Part shown: positions 1-5,619 of the stretch, piece by piece
Position numbering within the stretch: position 1 is the stretch's first letter
How the letters are laid out: every line of letters begins with the position of its first letter
Source of the DNA: an uncultured Oscillospiraceae bacterium
Lineage (GTDB): Bacteria > Bacillota > Clostridia > Oscillospirales > Oscillospiraceae
DNA length: 8,746 nucleotides
Reading direction: 5' to 3'
Assembly (NCBI GenBank): GCA_910588455.1
Contig: CAJUPG010000078.1
Span: 1 to 8,746, forward strand
The notes under the pieces: model-generated
Told to the model about the DNA's origin: nothing
The model's input: only the letters and a program-made list of their open reading frames with translations
Database searches by the model: none
Translations under genes and position numbers: made by a program

Positions 1-83
1 GTTTCATTCCCTTTGGTGCCTTGGAGCGCAGCGGAAAGGAATGGTCATAAACATGAAAAAACGCAAACTAAAGGTTTGGGACG

Positions 84-103
84 GATGTAATTTGATGTAA
101 TTT
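84..103. repeat. Two tandem copies of a 10-bp unit just upstream of the first gene
   Basis: The unit GATGTAATTT occurs twice in direct succession (84-93 and 94-103) and runs directly into the ribosome binding site of the first gene. Each copy contains TGTAAT, a 5/6 match to a sigma-A -10 box, but I see no convincing -35 box at the right distance. The repeat may be a slippage product in the 5' leader or mark a duplicated -10 region. The rest of 1-118 holds no gene I can support; short open stretches run in from the left edge in more than one frame and cannot be told apart. Confidence 0.6.
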
Positions 104-104
104 G

Positions 105-113
105 AAGGAGGAG
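105..113 (+). promoter_or_regulatory. Ribosome binding site that fixes the GTG start at 119
   Basis: AAGGAGGAG lies 5 bases before GTG at 119-121. The site is close to a perfect anti-Shine-Dalgarno match and supports the GTG start, which is followed by a lysine-rich N-terminus typical of a first membrane helix with its start in the cytoplasm. Confidence 0.8.
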
Positions 114-118
114 TTTCT

Positions 119-535
119 GTGAAAAAACAGTTAAAAAAAGCGTTTCCTTATGTGATGCTACTGACCGCCTGGGCGGTGATATTCGCCGCCGTCCTCCTGG
201 GGGAGCGCATCCCCAAGGAGCTCAGTCTCGCCTTGTTCACCGTGGGGGGCATTCTCATGGGCTTCGGGGCGGTGGGCATCGCCCTGAGCCGCATCCACCT
301 GTCCCCGGAGCGGCAGAAGGAGTATGAGCGGAGCGAAACCGACGAGCGCAACATTGCCATCCGGGAAAAGGCGGCGATGTCCTCCTGGTACTGGACCCTG
401 TATCTGCTCTGGGCGGCGTTTTTCGTGATACAGATTTTTGTGGGGGGTCTGTGGGCCGTGGCGGTTTCGGTGCTGGTTGTGCTCCACTGTGTATTTTATA
501 TGATTAACATCCACCGCTGGAACAAGAAAATGTAA
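119..535 (+). CDS. Small four-helix membrane protein with ETDER motif
   Basis: The product is 138 residues and hydrophobic. Four membrane helices can be drawn at about residues 11-28, 36-57, 89-108 and 110-130. The loop between helix 2 and helix 3 is charged and carries RSETDERNIAIREKAA (about 71-86). This acidic-basic DER signature is seen in small clostridial and archaeal membrane proteins of the DUF2178 sort; that assignment is from memory of the motif and is tentative. The start is GTG with a strong RBS. The next gene, 19 bases downstream, encodes a similar protein with the same motif in the same loop, so the two are probably diverged paralogues that may work as a pair. In other Firmicutes such proteins often sit beside a small XRE-type regulator, which would lie left of this window if present. 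Molecular function is not known. Confidence 0.75.
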   Translation: MKKQLKKAFPYVMLLTAWAVIFAAVLLGERIPKELSLALFTVGGILMGFGAVGIALSRIHLSPERQKEYERSETDERNIAIREKAAMSSWYWTLYLLWAAFFVIQIFVGGLWAVAVSVLVVLHCVFYMINIHRWNKKM

Positions 536-554
536 TTTCAGGAGGGTTTCCATT

Positions 555-1019
555 ATGCTGTTCAAAATTTTGCTCACAGACAAAAGCAACTTTGAAAAAT
601 CCCTGAAAAACCGCCGCCTTGCGGCCATCGGCCTGCTGTGCGTGGGACTCACCGGCTTTGCCTGCTACTTCCTGCTGGTGCCGGACAGCCCTCTGTCCCA
701 GTACGCCCAGGGGTTCTACCTGGGAGCCGCCAGCGGCATCACGGCGGGGGCGCTGATTCTGCTGGCCCAGACCCAGCACCTGATTACCCACCCGGCGGCC
801 CGGAAAAAGGCACAGATTCAGGAGACCGACGAGCGGACCGTCTACATTATCCGGACTGCCTTTCAGGCGGCGGGGTGCATCACCTATTTCGTCGCCGTGG
901 CGGCATTGTTTGTGGTCCTGCCCCTGAGTATGGCGGCCTTCAAAGCCCTGTTTTCCATGATTGTGCTCTATTCCGTCTCCTTCGCGGCCTCCAAATGGCT
1001 GCTTTCCCGGAAGGTATGA
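555..1019 (+). CDS. Second small four-helix membrane protein, ETDER paralogue
   Basis: The product is 154 residues. It has a charged N-terminal stretch (about 1-21) and four likely membrane helices at about 22-42, 53-75, 104-124 and 128-148. QETDERTVYIIRTAF (about 89-103) sits between helices 2 and 3, in the same place as the ETDERN motif of the upstream gene, which argues for common descent although overall identity looks low. ATG at 555 is preceded by AGGAGG (540-545) at good distance. The stop TGA (1017-1019) overlaps the ATG of the pseudouridine synthase gene in an ATGA, so all three genes of this block are probably one transcript. No catalytic residues are evident; a membrane sensor, an antimicrobial-peptide related function or a structural role are all open. 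Confidence 0.75.
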   Translation: MLFKILLTDKSNFEKSLKNRRLAAIGLLCVGLTGFACYFLLVPDSPLSQYAQGFYLGAASGITAGALILLAQTQHLITHPAARKKAQIQETDERTVYIIRTAFQAAGCITYFVAVAALFVVLPLSMAAFKALFSMIVLYSVSFAASKWLLSRKV

Positions 1020-1939
1020 TGGTCCGGCGGCTGGAACTGCCTGTCACGCCGGAGCTGGCGGGCATCCGGGTGGACACCCTCCTGCGCAAGCACCTGCACC
1101 TGTCCGGCACGGTCATCCGGCGGATCAAGTGGTTAGAGGACGGGATTTTGCTGGACGGCCAGCGGGTGAACACCCGGTTTGTTCCCCGGGCGGGCCAGAC
1201 CCTCTCGGTGCGGCTGTCCGACCCGGAGCGGACGGCCGGCATCCCGCCGGTGCCGGGGGAGCTGGACATTGTCTATGAGGATATGGATCTTGTGGTGATA
1301 AACAAAGCCCCTGGTGTACCAGTACACCAGGGGCCGGGGCATTATGACGATACAGTGGGTAATTTTTTGCTCTATCATTACGACCAGGAGGGAGAATGTG
1401 CGGATTTTCACCCCGTCCACCGGCTGGATCGGGGGACCTCCGGCCTGCTGGTGGCGGCCAAGCACCCCCACGCCCAGGAGGGGCTGAAAAATCAGCTCCA
1501 CACCGGGGCATTCCGGCGGACCTATCTGGCGGTCTGCGAGGGGAGACTCCGGCCTCCCGAGGGAAAAATCGACCTGCCTCTGGGGCCGAAACCGGGCTCA
1601 CTCATTGAGCAGATGGTCCGTCCGGACGGAAAGCCCGCCGTGACCCGCTATAAAACCCTGGAGGCGGGGGAGGGATTTTCCCTGCTGAAATTGGAGCTGG
1701 AGACCGGCCGCACCCACCAGATCCGGGTCCACCTGGCCCACTTGGGCCACCCGCTGCTGGGGGACTTTCTCTATGGCCGGGAGTGCCTGCCGCCGGGCCG
1801 TCCGGCGCTGCACTCCGCCCATCTGAGCCTGCTGCACCCGCTCACGGGAGCGCGGCTGGAGCTGGACGCGCCCCTGCCGGCGGACCTGCGGGCGCTGCTC
1901 ACAGGGTCATGCCTGGGGGAAACGCCTCCCGGCGCATGA
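1016..1939 (+). CDS. RluA-family pseudouridine synthase
   Basis: The 307-residue protein would isomerise specific uridines in rRNA or tRNA to pseudouridine. An S4-like RNA-binding region covers about residues 10-68 (VDTLLRKHL, then DGILLDGQRVN). The catalytic domain starts near residue 84 with IVYEDMDLVVINKAPGVPVH, the family's substrate-loop motif, followed by HRLDRGTSGLLVAAK (135-149), in which Asp138 is the expected catalytic nucleophile, and the ETGRTHQIRVHLAHLGHPLLGD segment that closes the family fold. The open frame continues far upstream, but the start is placed at ATG 1016 because it forms an ATGA overlap with the preceding stop, begins where homology to S4 domains begins, and has GGAAGG (1009-1014) in front; the adjacent ATG at 1019 is equally possible. 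Length is normal for the family. Which member (RluA, C, D or a paralogue) and which uridine cannot be told from sequence. The 3' end overlaps the convergent radical SAM gene by 41 bases. Confidence 0.93.
   Translation: MMVRRLELPVTPELAGIRVDTLLRKHLHLSGTVIRRIKWLEDGILLDGQRVNTRFVPRAGQTLSVRLSDPERTAGIPPVPGELDIVYEDMDLVVINKAPGVPVHQGPGHYDDTVGNFLLYHYDQEGECADFHPVHRLDRGTSGLLVAAKHPHAQEGLKNQLHTGAFRRTYLAVCEGRLRPPEGKIDLPLGPKPGSLIEQMVRPDGKPAVTRYKTLEAGEGFSLLKLELETGRTHQIRVHLAHLGHPLLGDFLYGRECLPPGRPALHSAHLSLLHPLTGARLELDAPLPADLRALLTGSCLGETPPGA
1307..1334. repeat. 28-bp perfect palindrome (13-bp arms, CA centre) inside the pseudouridine synthase gene
   Basis: GCCCCTGGTGTAC (1307-1319) is followed after CA by its exact reverse complement (1322-1334). 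It encodes the conserved AxGxxVHxG loop of the synthase, so protein constraint may explain much of it. In mRNA it would fold into a very stable hairpin. It is followed by a stretch noticeably richer in A and T (about 1341-1385), unlike the rest of the gene. Confidence 0.8.
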
Positions 1940-3146
1940 GGCTCCACATCTTGTCAATGTAGGCCAGGGTGTAAAAATTCTCGTAGTAGTGGTAGTAAAA
2001 GGCGCCCCGGAGGGTCATTTGGTACACGCCGTTTTGTTCGGTGACCAGTCCCAGCGCCTTGGCCGCCTTCAGCTCCAGGCCGTACATTTTTTCCAGGGGA
2101 ACCCCGAAAAACGCCTCAAAATCCCGGGCGTTTACCTGGGTGCTGTAGGCGGTCCAGAACAGGTAGTACACCATTCGCTGGCGGCGGGTAAACCGGAGGG
2201 TCAAGGCGGTGGGGAGCCTGCCCTCTCCAATCCGCCTGCAGTATTCCTCTGTCGAGAAGGTGTTGATTTTGAACTGATCTCCCAGAAGGGTGGTGGCGGA
2301 GCAGCCGAAGCCCAGAAAATTGTCCCGGGTCATGGAGGAGTAGTGGGCCTGGGGCTGGCTGGAGAAGGTCCAGATGGAGCTGCGGGCGCAGCCCCGGTCC
2401 GTACAGTAGCGGGTAATGCCGTCCAGCAGGGCGCGTTTTTCCTTTTTGGGCATGGGCGGGATTTGGCTGGAGGTAAAGGTAAAGTCGATGAAGGGGTAGA
2501 TGGCCACATGGTTGGCCCCGCTTTGAAAGGCGGCGTCCAGATCCGCCTTTAAATCCTCCAGGGTCTGCCCCGGCAGGGCGAAGATGAAGTCCATGGATAC
2601 CGTCTCAAAGGGCACCGCGGAGAGCGCCTTTGCCAGCTCTGCCGCATTTACGGGGCTGCGGCCCAAAATGCTCTGATACTTGTTCTGGAAGGACTGGATT
2701 CCAATGCTGATTTTGGTCACGCCGGCAGCTTTCAGAGTTTCCAGCACAGGAACGGTCACATTGTCCGGATGGAGCTCCACGCCGACGCCCTGGGTGATGG
2801 TAAAATGCTGGTTCAAGGCGGCGATGATCTCCCCCAGACGGTGGGCCGCCAGGGCCGGGGTGCCCCCGCCGAAGTAGAGGCTGGTGGCCTCCTTGCGGCC
2901 GGGGTACTGGCCGCCCACCCGGTGGATCTCCTCCAGAAGCGCGTCGATGTAGCGGCTGCATTTCTCCGGCGCGTAGAGCTCCTTGCAGTAGGGGCAGAAG
3001 GCGCACAGCTGCCGGCAGAAGGGAATATGGACATAGAGGCCCAGCCCCCCGCATTCCGCGAAGGGCAGGACCTCATCGTATTCGTTTTGAAAGACAAAGG
3101 GCCTGGTGGAGCGGGTCAGCCACATACGAGTCAATTCCGTAATCAT
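1899..3146 (-). CDS. HemN/HemW-like radical SAM enzyme
   Basis: The 415-residue protein belongs to the radical SAM superfamily, oxygen-independent coproporphyrinogen III oxidase-like branch. YVHIPFCRQLCAFCPYCK (residues 38-55) supplies the CxxxCxxC cluster motif (Cys44, 48, 51) and a further Cys54. LYFGGGTPALA (90-100), KISIGIQSFQNKYQSILGR and MDFIFALPGQTLEDLK are the SAM-binding and barrel motifs of HemN relatives. The C-terminal 110 residues resemble the HemN_C winged-helix region. The frame is open upstream to 3248, but ATG at 3146 is chosen because it overlaps the stop of the upstream gene as ATGA and has GAGG five bases in front. Despite the family name, many members are not heme enzymes (HemW is a heme chaperone), and the fourth cysteine is spaced differently from HemN's CxxxCxxCxC. 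It is coupled to another radical SAM gene, so the two probably act on one pathway. The substrate is unknown. Confidence 0.9.
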   Translation of the reverse strand: MITELTRMWLTRSTRPFVFQNEYDEVLPFAECGGLGLYVHIPFCRQLCAFCPYCKELYAPEKCSRYIDALLEEIHRVGGQYPGRKEATSLYFGGGTPALAAHRLGEIIAALNQHFTITQGVGVELHPDNVTVPVLETLKAAGVTKISIGIQSFQNKYQSILGRSPVNAAELAKALSAVPFETVSMDFIFALPGQTLEDLKADLDAAFQSGANHVAIYPFIDFTFTSSQIPPMPKKEKRALLDGITRYCTDRGCARSSIWTFSSQPQAHYSSMTRDNFLGFGCSATTLLGDQFKINTFSTEEYCRRIGEGRLPTALTLRFTRRQRMVYYLFWTAYSTQVNARDFEAFFGVPLEKMYGLELKAAKALGLVTEQNGVYQMTLRGAFYYHYYENFYTLAYIDKMWSLMRREAFPPGMTL

Positions 3147-4045
3147 ATGTACCTCAAATATGTCCGCAGCATCTCGGCGATAATCCGGAGGTTCCCCCGG
3201 AACAGCAGGGTATATTCCGCCACAAAGAAGTAGCCGCACTGCTGGCACAGTCCGGGGACCTCAATGCACCGCCCGCAGGTGCTCAGCTTGCCGTTTTCCA
3301 TCACCACGCACTGGTGGCAGGGGGTGGGAAAGCGGTTTTCAATCAAATAGGGAAAGGCGCTTTTCAGATTGAACACCGGCGCGCCCTCCTTCATCATCTG
3401 TGCGATAGTCCGGCAGCAGGCCGCCTTTTCCTCCCGGGACAGGGCCAGCTCCCTGGTATCCGGGTAGGGGGTGTGGAAGTTGAAGGACACCGCACGGACA
3501 TTTTTCGTATCCCGGGCGGTGGTGCAGACCGCACGGATGGCGTCCTTGTTGATCTGGTTGACCGCCATGTACAGGCAGATGTTGTCGGAGGAGGCGTTCT
3601 GGATGTTGTTGAGAATGGCGTCGTAGGTGTCTCCCCGGATGGCGTTGTGGCGCTCCCGGTCCCCGTCCAGACTGAGCAGAATCAGGTCCGCCTGGGGCAG
3701 ATCCAGGGGATAGGTGCCGTTGGTGACCACGTTGACAATCAGAAAGCCCATCTCCCTGGCCTGGGCCACCAGGTCCCGCAGGGTCTTTTGGCCGTCCTGC
3801 CACAAAAAGGTTTCCCCGCCGCAGAAAAACAGGATGCGCACCCCCATCTGGTAGAGCTGGCGCATTTCGTCCAAAATCTGCGGATAGGGATGGATCACAG
3901 CGGTGAGGTTGTTGACGGAACAGTGCCTGCAATGCAGATTGCATTTGTCGGTGAGGATAATCGTTCCCAGAATGGGGTCCTTTCGGCCCAGAAGAATGGT
4001 CCGCACACCGAAGCGGGCGAAGTGGAGAAATGAGGAAAATTTCAT
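3143..4045 (-). CDS. Radical SAM protein with cysteine-rich SPASM-like C-terminus
   Basis: The product has 300 residues. LTDKCNLHCRHCSVNN (31-46) holds the CxxxCxxC 4Fe-4S motif (Cys35, 39, 42). FFCGGETFLW (73-82) is the GGE SAM-binding motif, VVTNGTYPL (107-115) and ILLSLDGDRERHNAIRG (122-138) are further barrel motifs of this superfamily. The C-terminus carries three CxxC pairs within 28 residues (243/246, 257/260, 267/270), with NGKLSTCGRC reminiscent of SPASM or twitch domains that bind auxiliary Fe-S clusters, as in peptide-modifying and other radical SAM maturases. The frame is open to 4096, but ATG at 4045 has a strong AGAGGAGG directly in front and is preferred. No precursor peptide gene is visible beside it. 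It is the first gene of a two-gene operon and is divergent from rnfC. The substrate cannot be named; peptide modification and cofactor or lipid chemistry are both possible. Confidence 0.88.
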   Translation of the reverse strand: MKFSSFLHFARFGVRTILLGRKDPILGTIILTDKCNLHCRHCSVNNLTAVIHPYPQILDEMRQLYQMGVRILFFCGGETFLWQDGQKTLRDLVAQAREMGFLIVNVVTNGTYPLDLPQADLILLSLDGDRERHNAIRGDTYDAILNNIQNASSDNICLYMAVNQINKDAIRAVCTTARDTKNVRAVSFNFHTPYPDTRELALSREEKAACCRTIAQMMKEGAPVFNLKSAFPYLIENRFPTPCHQCVVMENGKLSTCGRCIEVPGLCQQCGYFFVAEYTLLFRGNLRIIAEMLRTYLRYI

Positions 4046-4049
4046 AAAA

Positions 4050-4057
4050 CCTCCTCT
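4050..4057 (-). promoter_or_regulatory. Ribosome binding site that fixes the start of the first radical SAM gene
   Basis: On the minus strand AGAGGAGG lies four bases before ATG at 4045. No comparable site lies at the more upstream ATG near 4096, which is why the shorter protein is annotated. Confidence 0.75.
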
Positions 4058-4113
4058 CAGGCTGCTGTGTGGAAACAGGGGGTGTTCTCGTGTCATCGGT
4101 ATTGCCGCTTCCT

Positions 4114-4142
4114 ATTTTCTATGATTCTGCCGCAAAAGTCAA
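4114..4142 (-). promoter_or_regulatory. Candidate sigma-A promoter for the radical SAM operon
   Basis: Read on the minus strand: TTGACT (4142-4137) as -35, a 17-base spacer, and GAAAAT (4119-4114) as -10. The -35 box matches 5/6 of TTGACA, the -10 box only 4/6. Transcription would start near 4107 and give a leader of about 60 bases. The -35 region overlaps the left palindromic site, so a protein bound there should block this promoter. Confidence 0.5.
4125..4137. promoter_or_regulatory. Operator-like palindrome, copy 1 (one mismatch)
   Basis: TTCTGCCGCAAAA has the same architecture as the perfect palindrome at 4176-4188, with one base off in the right arm (GCAAAA instead of GCAGAA). It touches the -35 box of the leftward promoter. 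The regulator is not known. Confidence 0.45.
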
Positions 4143-4175
4143 GGACTTTCCGGATGTTCCCGCCCTGGGCTCCTT

Positions 4176-4188
4176 TTCTGCGGCAGAA
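4176..4188. promoter_or_regulatory. Operator-like palindrome, copy 2 (perfect)
   Basis: TTCTGC-G-GCAGAA is a perfect 6+1+6 dyad. Its centre (4182) is 51 bp from the centre of copy 1 (4131), close to five helical turns, so two dimers would lie on the same DNA face and could interact. It is 32 bp upstream of the rnf -35 box, a position suitable for activation or for a repression loop. Seen together, TTCTGCCGCA (4125-4134) and TGCGGCAGAA (4179-4188) are also exact inverted repeats. Confidence 0.5.
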
Positions 4189-4220
4189 CATGAAGCAAAT
4201 GTTAATTTTTCGGATTTCAC

Positions 4221-4249
4221 TGGACAGCCTGCCGGTTTAGAGGTATGAT
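4221..4249 (+). promoter_or_regulatory. Sigma-A promoter of the rnf-like operon
   Basis: TGGACA (4221-4226), a 17-base spacer, and TATGAT (4244-4249). Both boxes match the consensus at 5 of 6 positions with ideal spacing. Transcription would start near 4256, leaving a leader of about 38 bases before rnfC. Confidence 0.72.
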
Positions 4250-4281
4250 ATAGTTGTTTTAATTTGCGATTTTATTCCCGC

Positions 4282-4287
4282 AGGAGG
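4282..4287 (+). promoter_or_regulatory. Ribosome binding site that fixes the rnfC start
   Basis: AGGAGG with a 6-base gap to ATG at 4294. It rules out the TTG at 4264, which would add ten residues not expected for RnfC. The flanking TGCG (4265-4268) and CGCA (4279-4282) could pair weakly across the leader. Confidence 0.75.
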
Positions 4288-4293
4288 TATCTC

Positions 4294-5619
4294 ATGCGCC
4301 ATAAAATGTTTGGCGGCATTCATCCCGCCGCCCGAAAGGAAAGTACCCGCCGCAAAGCCCTGGCCCGGATGGAGAAGGAGCCGGAGTGGGTGATTCTGCC
4401 CCTGGACCAGGGCGGGGGCGGCACGGCCAAGGCTCTGGTCCGCCCCGGGGACCGGGTTCTGGTGGGCCAGCCGGTAGCCCGGGAGGAGGGGGGCGGGGTC
4501 CCCATCCACGCCAGTGTCTCCGGCCGGGTGGCGGCGGTGGAGGACCAGCCCCACCCCTGGGGAGGCCAGTACCCCGCCGTGGTGCTGCAAAACGATGGCC
4601 GCAGCACCTTATACGACGCGCTCCCCGGCCCCCTGGCCCTGGACACGGTCACCCGGGCGGAGCTCATTGAGCGGGTCCGGGAGTCCGGCATTGTGGACAT
4701 GGGGGGCAGCGGCCAGCCCATGTGGAACCGGCTGGAGGGCGCTGTGGGCCGGGCCGACACCCTGATCATTGATGCGATGGAGTGCGAGCCCTATCTGTCC
4801 GCCGACCACCGGCTGATGCTGGACAAGGGCCGGGCAGTGATGCAGACCGTCCGGGCCCTTACCCGCACCCTGGGGCCGGAACGGGCGGTAATGGTGATCT
4901 CCGGCGACAAGCTCAACGCGGTGGAGGCGATGGAGCGCCGTCTGGCCATGCAGGAAAAGGGCCGGGTGGAGCTGCGGACCATGGCCGCCCGCTACCCGCT
5001 GGACAGTGAAAAGCAGATTGTGCAGGCGGTCACCGGCCGGGAGGTCCCACCGGGAGGGGAGCCGGCGGATGTGAACTGCCTGGTGGTGAATGTGGCCACC
5101 GTTTACGCCATTGGCCAGTGTCTGCTCAAGGGCCTGCCCCTGGTGCGCCGGGCGGTGACTGTGTCCGGGGGCGCGGTGTCCCGGCCCCGGAATTTGTGGG
5201 TGCCCATTGGCACGCCCTTTCACGATTTGCTGAAGGCCTGCGACGGCCTGAAGGAGCCCGCCGCCCAGACCCTGATGGGTGGGCCGCTCCGGGGGATTCC
5301 CCAGGGGGATTTGAATGCTCCGGTGTTGAAAACCACCGACGCGCTGGTGTGTCTGGCGGAGTGGGAGCTGCCCAAGCCTGTGCCGGAGACGGTCTGCATC
5401 CGCTGCGGCAAATGCGTGGCCTCCTGCCCCATGCACCTTACCCCGGTGCTGCTCTACCAGGCCGCCCGGAAGAAGGACTGGAACCGCCTGCCTGCCCTGC
5501 ATCCCCAGGACTGCATCCAGTGCGGCTGCTGCACCGCCGTGTGCCCCGCCCGGATCCCGCTGTCCCTGCTGGTGCGCACACTGCAAAAGCATCTGCCGGA
5601 GGGAGGGGAGAGCGCATGA
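4294..5619 (+). CDS. rnfC: RnfC, NADH/FMN-binding Fe-S subunit of Rnf-type electron transport complex
   Basis: The 441-residue protein matches RnfC in length and order: FGGIHP at 6-11, a hammerhead/lipoyl-like segment (about 33-85, VRPGDRVLVGQPVA and IHASVSGRV), a Rossmann-like FMN/NADH region with AMECEPYLSADHRLM (161-175), a SLBB-like region, and two ferredoxin motifs, CxxCxxCxxxCP at Cys368/371/374/378 and Cys407/410/413/417. RnfC is the cytoplasmic, membrane-attached subunit that exchanges electrons with NAD(H). The usual glycine-rich FMN signature (GGAxFPTHVKL) reads MGGSGQPMWNRL here (136-147), so nucleotide binding may be altered. The stop overlaps the start of the next gene as ATGA, indicating translational coupling. 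It is the first gene of a three-gene operon with its own sigma-A promoter. Confidence 0.93.
   Translation: MRHKMFGGIHPAARKESTRRKALARMEKEPEWVILPLDQGGGGTAKALVRPGDRVLVGQPVAREEGGGVPIHASVSGRVAAVEDQPHPWGGQYPAVVLQNDGRSTLYDALPGPLALDTVTRAELIERVRESGIVDMGGSGQPMWNRLEGAVGRADTLIIDAMECEPYLSADHRLMLDKGRAVMQTVRALTRTLGPERAVMVISGDKLNAVEAMERRLAMQEKGRVELRTMAARYPLDSEKQIVQAVTGREVPPGGEPADVNCLVVNVATVYAIGQCLLKGLPLVRRAVTVSGGAVSRPRNLWVPIGTPFHDLLKACDGLKEPAAQTLMGGPLRGIPQGDLNAPVLKTTDALVCLAEWELPKPVPETVCIRCGKCVASCPMHLTPVLLYQAARKKDWNRLPALHPQDCIQCGCCTAVCPARIPLSLLVRTLQKHLPEGGESA

Noticed and set aside
53..100. A 15-codon frame from ATG at 53, resembling the lysine-rich start of the first gene
   Set aside because: It has no well-spaced ribosome binding site and is very short; the likeness is mostly A-rich sequence. 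Other frames are also open from the left edge, so none can be chosen.
638..1015. Upstream extension of the pseudouridine synthase frame
   Set aside because: It overlaps the second membrane protein in another frame, gives a low-complexity proline/glycine-rich translation without family likeness, and the ATGA overlap at 1016 marks the start.
1989..2552. Plus-strand frame opposite the HemN-like gene
   Set aside because: Gly- and Val-rich shadow of a well-supported gene, with no motif or RBS.
3147..3248. N-terminal extension of the HemN-like protein
   Set aside because: The extra 34 residues overlap the upstream radical SAM gene in another frame; ATG 3146 has an RBS and couples to the upstream stop.
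4046..4293. Riboswitch or small RNA in the divergent spacer
   Set aside because: No recognisable conserved core of FMN, cobalamin, SAM or other riboswitch; the inverted repeat there fits protein operators better.
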